From the NCBI GenBank assembly GCA_026936325.1, contig JAPTHN010000001.1, positions 164,408,138-164,472,137 on the forward strand: a stretch of DNA of 64,000 bases. The letters run 5' to 3'. Origin of the DNA: Platynereis dumerilii (lineage: Eukaryota; Annelida; Polychaeta; Phyllodocida; Nereididae). The notes under the pieces were generated by a model that was not told the origin of the DNA, made no database searches, and worked only from the letters and a program-made list of their open reading frames with translations. The first letter of the stretch is position 1; each line of letters opens with the position of its first letter. The position numbers and the translations under genes are program-made. Below, in pieces: positions 61,571-64,000 of this stretch.

Positions 61571-63097
61571 CATGCAAATCTCCTCTGTAAAAAACCACCC
61601 TCCCTTCCTTGGGGTTGAACGTGCTTCTTAATAAACCCAACATCCGTTTATCATATGTTTATCATATTCGTTTATCATGACAACAGTCAGTTATAAACTA
61701 AGCTGTGTTTACAGGTCAAAAATTGTCATAATTGTAATGCGATATGCCTTGGTCTTTTCTGATGTGTCTCCGTCCTCTTTTTATTTCCCCAAAACAGTTT
61801 CATGGAGCTTTTCAGCTTCATTGTACAGACCGGATTTAGTTGTTCATAAGCAAAAACAGTGTTTTTGTTCATATCCTCAATATCCGTCATGGTACTTTCC
61901 TGTATTGAAATGACTTTAAATTATTCCATGTTCTGACTTAGTTCCTGTGGCGAAAGAACAGTCACAAACAATAACACAGATTTCACGCTGGGAAGTTATT
62001 TTCCTGCATCCGGTTGGGCGAGATCATTGTTCTTTTTGTCATACAATACACTCCAGTTTGAATTCAATGTATTCGTCATAGTGTTTTGGTACAGTCATCG
62101 GTGCCATGGTTTGTAATGATGCTATTGTTGCCAACTGTACCACTCGATTGATGTATACTGATTAGTCCATATTTTGCTTCGTGGTCCATCATGAGACTCC
62201 TTGCATATCTTTCTGCACTTTTGGGGAACATTTCAAAATAACCCCTGAAATGTTAGTTATAATTGAACCATACTTGGCTCATTCAATGAAACCAACGAAA
62301 GTTGTCCAAAAAAATCCATGGCGACCCTCCAACCTCCTGAGCTGATATACCCAGGAGTGGACCTTCCTGGCTTTTATAGTCTGGAGAGGGCAAAAGCCTG
62401 TTGAATTTTAATTCTTGTGTTTCTTCTTTAAATTATTTATGAAGTTGTTCGATAATTTGCATTGGAATAAATTCTTGTCAAGATGTGTTTGTGTAATTTC
62501 GTTTGCCTTGTCTGGGATTGGCCTTGGCTTGGAAAAGCACATAAGAAGCGGCCTGATCAAGGTGAATCGTGTGGACTTTTTGGTTGGTGGCAACAGGCTG
62601 GTTATTTGGGGGCAGACAAGGTGGGGCCAAGGCCCTTGAAGTCAGCAACCAACAGTGCTGCTGAAGTCATGTCGTACATGATGATAACCAAGGTGAATGA
62701 CAGAGGAGGAATAGCATACATGTGTCAAAGCTGCATGAGCAAGTGAACCTGATGATTTTCAGAATATTGGTCCACCGATTCAGTGCTTCCATGTTATTCG
62801 CACGGGGTGACCTTGAACCCAAAAAGAACAGATCGGCAAATATATTGAGTTCCCATTTGAGTATGTTATTAGTTTGTGTGCAATATGAAGTTCCTAGCCT
62901 TTTATTACGATTTAGTAACCAAGTCTGACTTGACAGAGACAAAAATTGGATTGTCGAGGCCAGGAATTATAGAAAGTAACCTGTATTGAACATCATGCAC
63001 CCAGCTCACTCCAGAGAGCTCTGCAACTGCAACTGCAACTACAAACTTATATCGAAAATAGAGAACTGCATACTGCCTATAGAGTCTATATGCAGTT
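61571..63097. other. AT-rich intergenic DNA, nothing recognised
   Basis: An octamer lies at 61572-61579 and an inverted octamer at 62455-62462. No gene is recognised. Confidence 0.5.
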
Positions 63098-63105
63098 CAT
63101 CCGCA
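63098..63105 (+). promoter_or_regulatory. Single CATCCGCA site
   Basis: An exact copy reading AGTTCATCCGCAGTCAT. No partner lies within 60 bp. Confidence 0.35.
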
Positions 63106-63308
63106 GTCATAATATTTGATTTCTCATGATTATATTCATGTTTATACCATTCGACACCTCTGTCAGCCAATCATGAGCCAGTATTTCACTGAAATAAAAC
63201 CCATATTCTTTGTTGTCCAGTTATCCTCCATGGGAGAATAATAAGTGAGGCTGTGAAAAAACCACAGCAACAAATGACAAGTTTCAGTTTTGTCTTATGG
63301 TATAAGCC

Positions 63309-63406
63309 GGTTATTCACCATGGGATCAGGAATATGTGTTTATCACACCTCGGCCTAAAGGCCTCGGGTGATAAATCACATATTCCCTCTCCCGTGGTGA
63401 ATAACC
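63309..63406. mobile_element. Palindromic foldback element (small MITE)
   Basis: The two halves pair: GGTTATTCACCATGGGA ... GGAATATGTG ... TTATCACACC ... TCGGCC on the left, and GGCC ... TCGGGTGATAA ... TCACATATTCC ... CCGTGGTGAATAACC on the right. The centre is CCTCGGCCTAAAGGCCTCGG. The arms of about 49 bp match with few differences. Similar CTCGGCC(N)GGCCTCGGG hairpin cores occur in repeats of other marine invertebrates; I cannot assign a family. No coding content. Confidence 0.75.
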
Positions 63407-64000
63407 TTTACAAATTCTTTCTTGGTAGTTTGGTCTGGTAGGTTTATAAGATATATTCTTTATCTTTGTTTTAGCATGAAACAGAATACATAATATGGAC
63501 AGGGCCATTCTAAAGAAGAAATATAGATCTATGCCAATAATAACAGGTGAAAACAGACAACACCTCCAATACAATAGCCAACAATTCAACAGTTTGTAGT
63601 CAACAAGAAGGGATTAGAAAGACATTACAGGTAGCATCTCGTGTGATGGTGACAGTCTGCTGACATTGCCATTTGATCTGGGACAATGTTGGGACAATGT
63701 TGGGACAGCGTTGGGGCAATGGATGTTGCCAGGAAGGCTGAGGTGCTGCCCTGACAGTGATGGATGAAGGACACAAGACGACGCAACACACGAAAGGCAA
63801 GAGATGGCAACAGCCCTTAAGCAAAGTCAAACAGCCTTGATCTCAACATTTTGACCTGAACCATGCACAGAGTTCTAAGAGAACATAGAAGAGAGTACAG
63901 GAGACTGTTTTGATTTTGGTAGGTGATTTATATTATATAACGTATGTGACTTGGTAAAAGGTAAGCTCTTTCAGAGATAGATCTCCAGTTGTCATGATAC
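63407..64000. other. Intergenic DNA with a 12-bp repeat
   Basis: GGGACAATGTT is repeated with a 12-bp period at 63680-63710. No gene is recognised up to the window end. Confidence 0.5.

Noticed and set aside
1-64000. LTR elements or other virus-like insertions
   Set aside because: I found no long terminal repeats, and no reverse transcriptase, integrase, capsid or envelope motif in any frame.
1-64000. Conserved microRNAs such as let-7, miR-124, miR-9 or miR-1
   Set aside because: I looked for their mature sequences by eye and saw none; this does not exclude less known small RNAs.

Overview
The window is a gene-poor stretch of an animal genome, probably a marine invertebrate. It holds one protein-coding gene I can defend: an intronless POU class III transcription factor (Brn1/2/4, POU3F family) on the minus strand at 45840-47240. 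The protein resembles deuterostome Brn1/2/4 proteins. The AT-rich spacer, the many short minisatellites and recurring words such as TATAGGCCTA fit an ambulacrarian (hemichordate or echinoderm) or another marine invertebrate. This species guess is inference; the sequence alone does not settle it.

Layout. Positions 1-45839 lie 3' of the POU gene (its downstream side, because the gene is on the minus strand) and 47241-64000 lie 5' of it. Both flanks look like a regulatory gene desert. AT-rich stretches with no recognisable content (about 2450-4860, 11540-16430, 39350-40480, 47420-51940) alternate with more complex, less AT-rich islands (about 6125-8000, 8560-11540, 18480-19120, 20200-20780, 21290-23060, 26880-32130, 38430-39350, 59560-61570). 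The islands carry homeodomain, octamer and Sox-like words and are candidate conserved noncoding elements. Between them sit minisatellites with units of 12 to about 39 bp, a TA-flanked palindromic MITE, a second palindromic foldback element, a TIR-bearing nonautonomous element with an internally duplicated core, one tRNA-derived SINE fragment and one weaker SINE-like block.

The most unusual signal is a short motif, CATCCGCA (extended consensus about STGTCATCCGCARTGAAA). I find nine exact copies, all on the plus strand and none on the minus strand. Most come as tandem same-strand pairs 30-41 bp apart, at about 8.7, 18.5, 30.1 and 54.4 kb; one copy in the 54.4 kb pair carries a single mismatch. 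The pairs share the motif but not their flanks, so they do not look like copies of a transposon. The POU octamer ATGCAAAT also seems over-represented (15 copies over both strands by my reading), which would fit auto- or cross-regulation of a POU gene. Together the window reads as the cis-regulatory neighbourhood of a neural or ectodermal developmental regulator.
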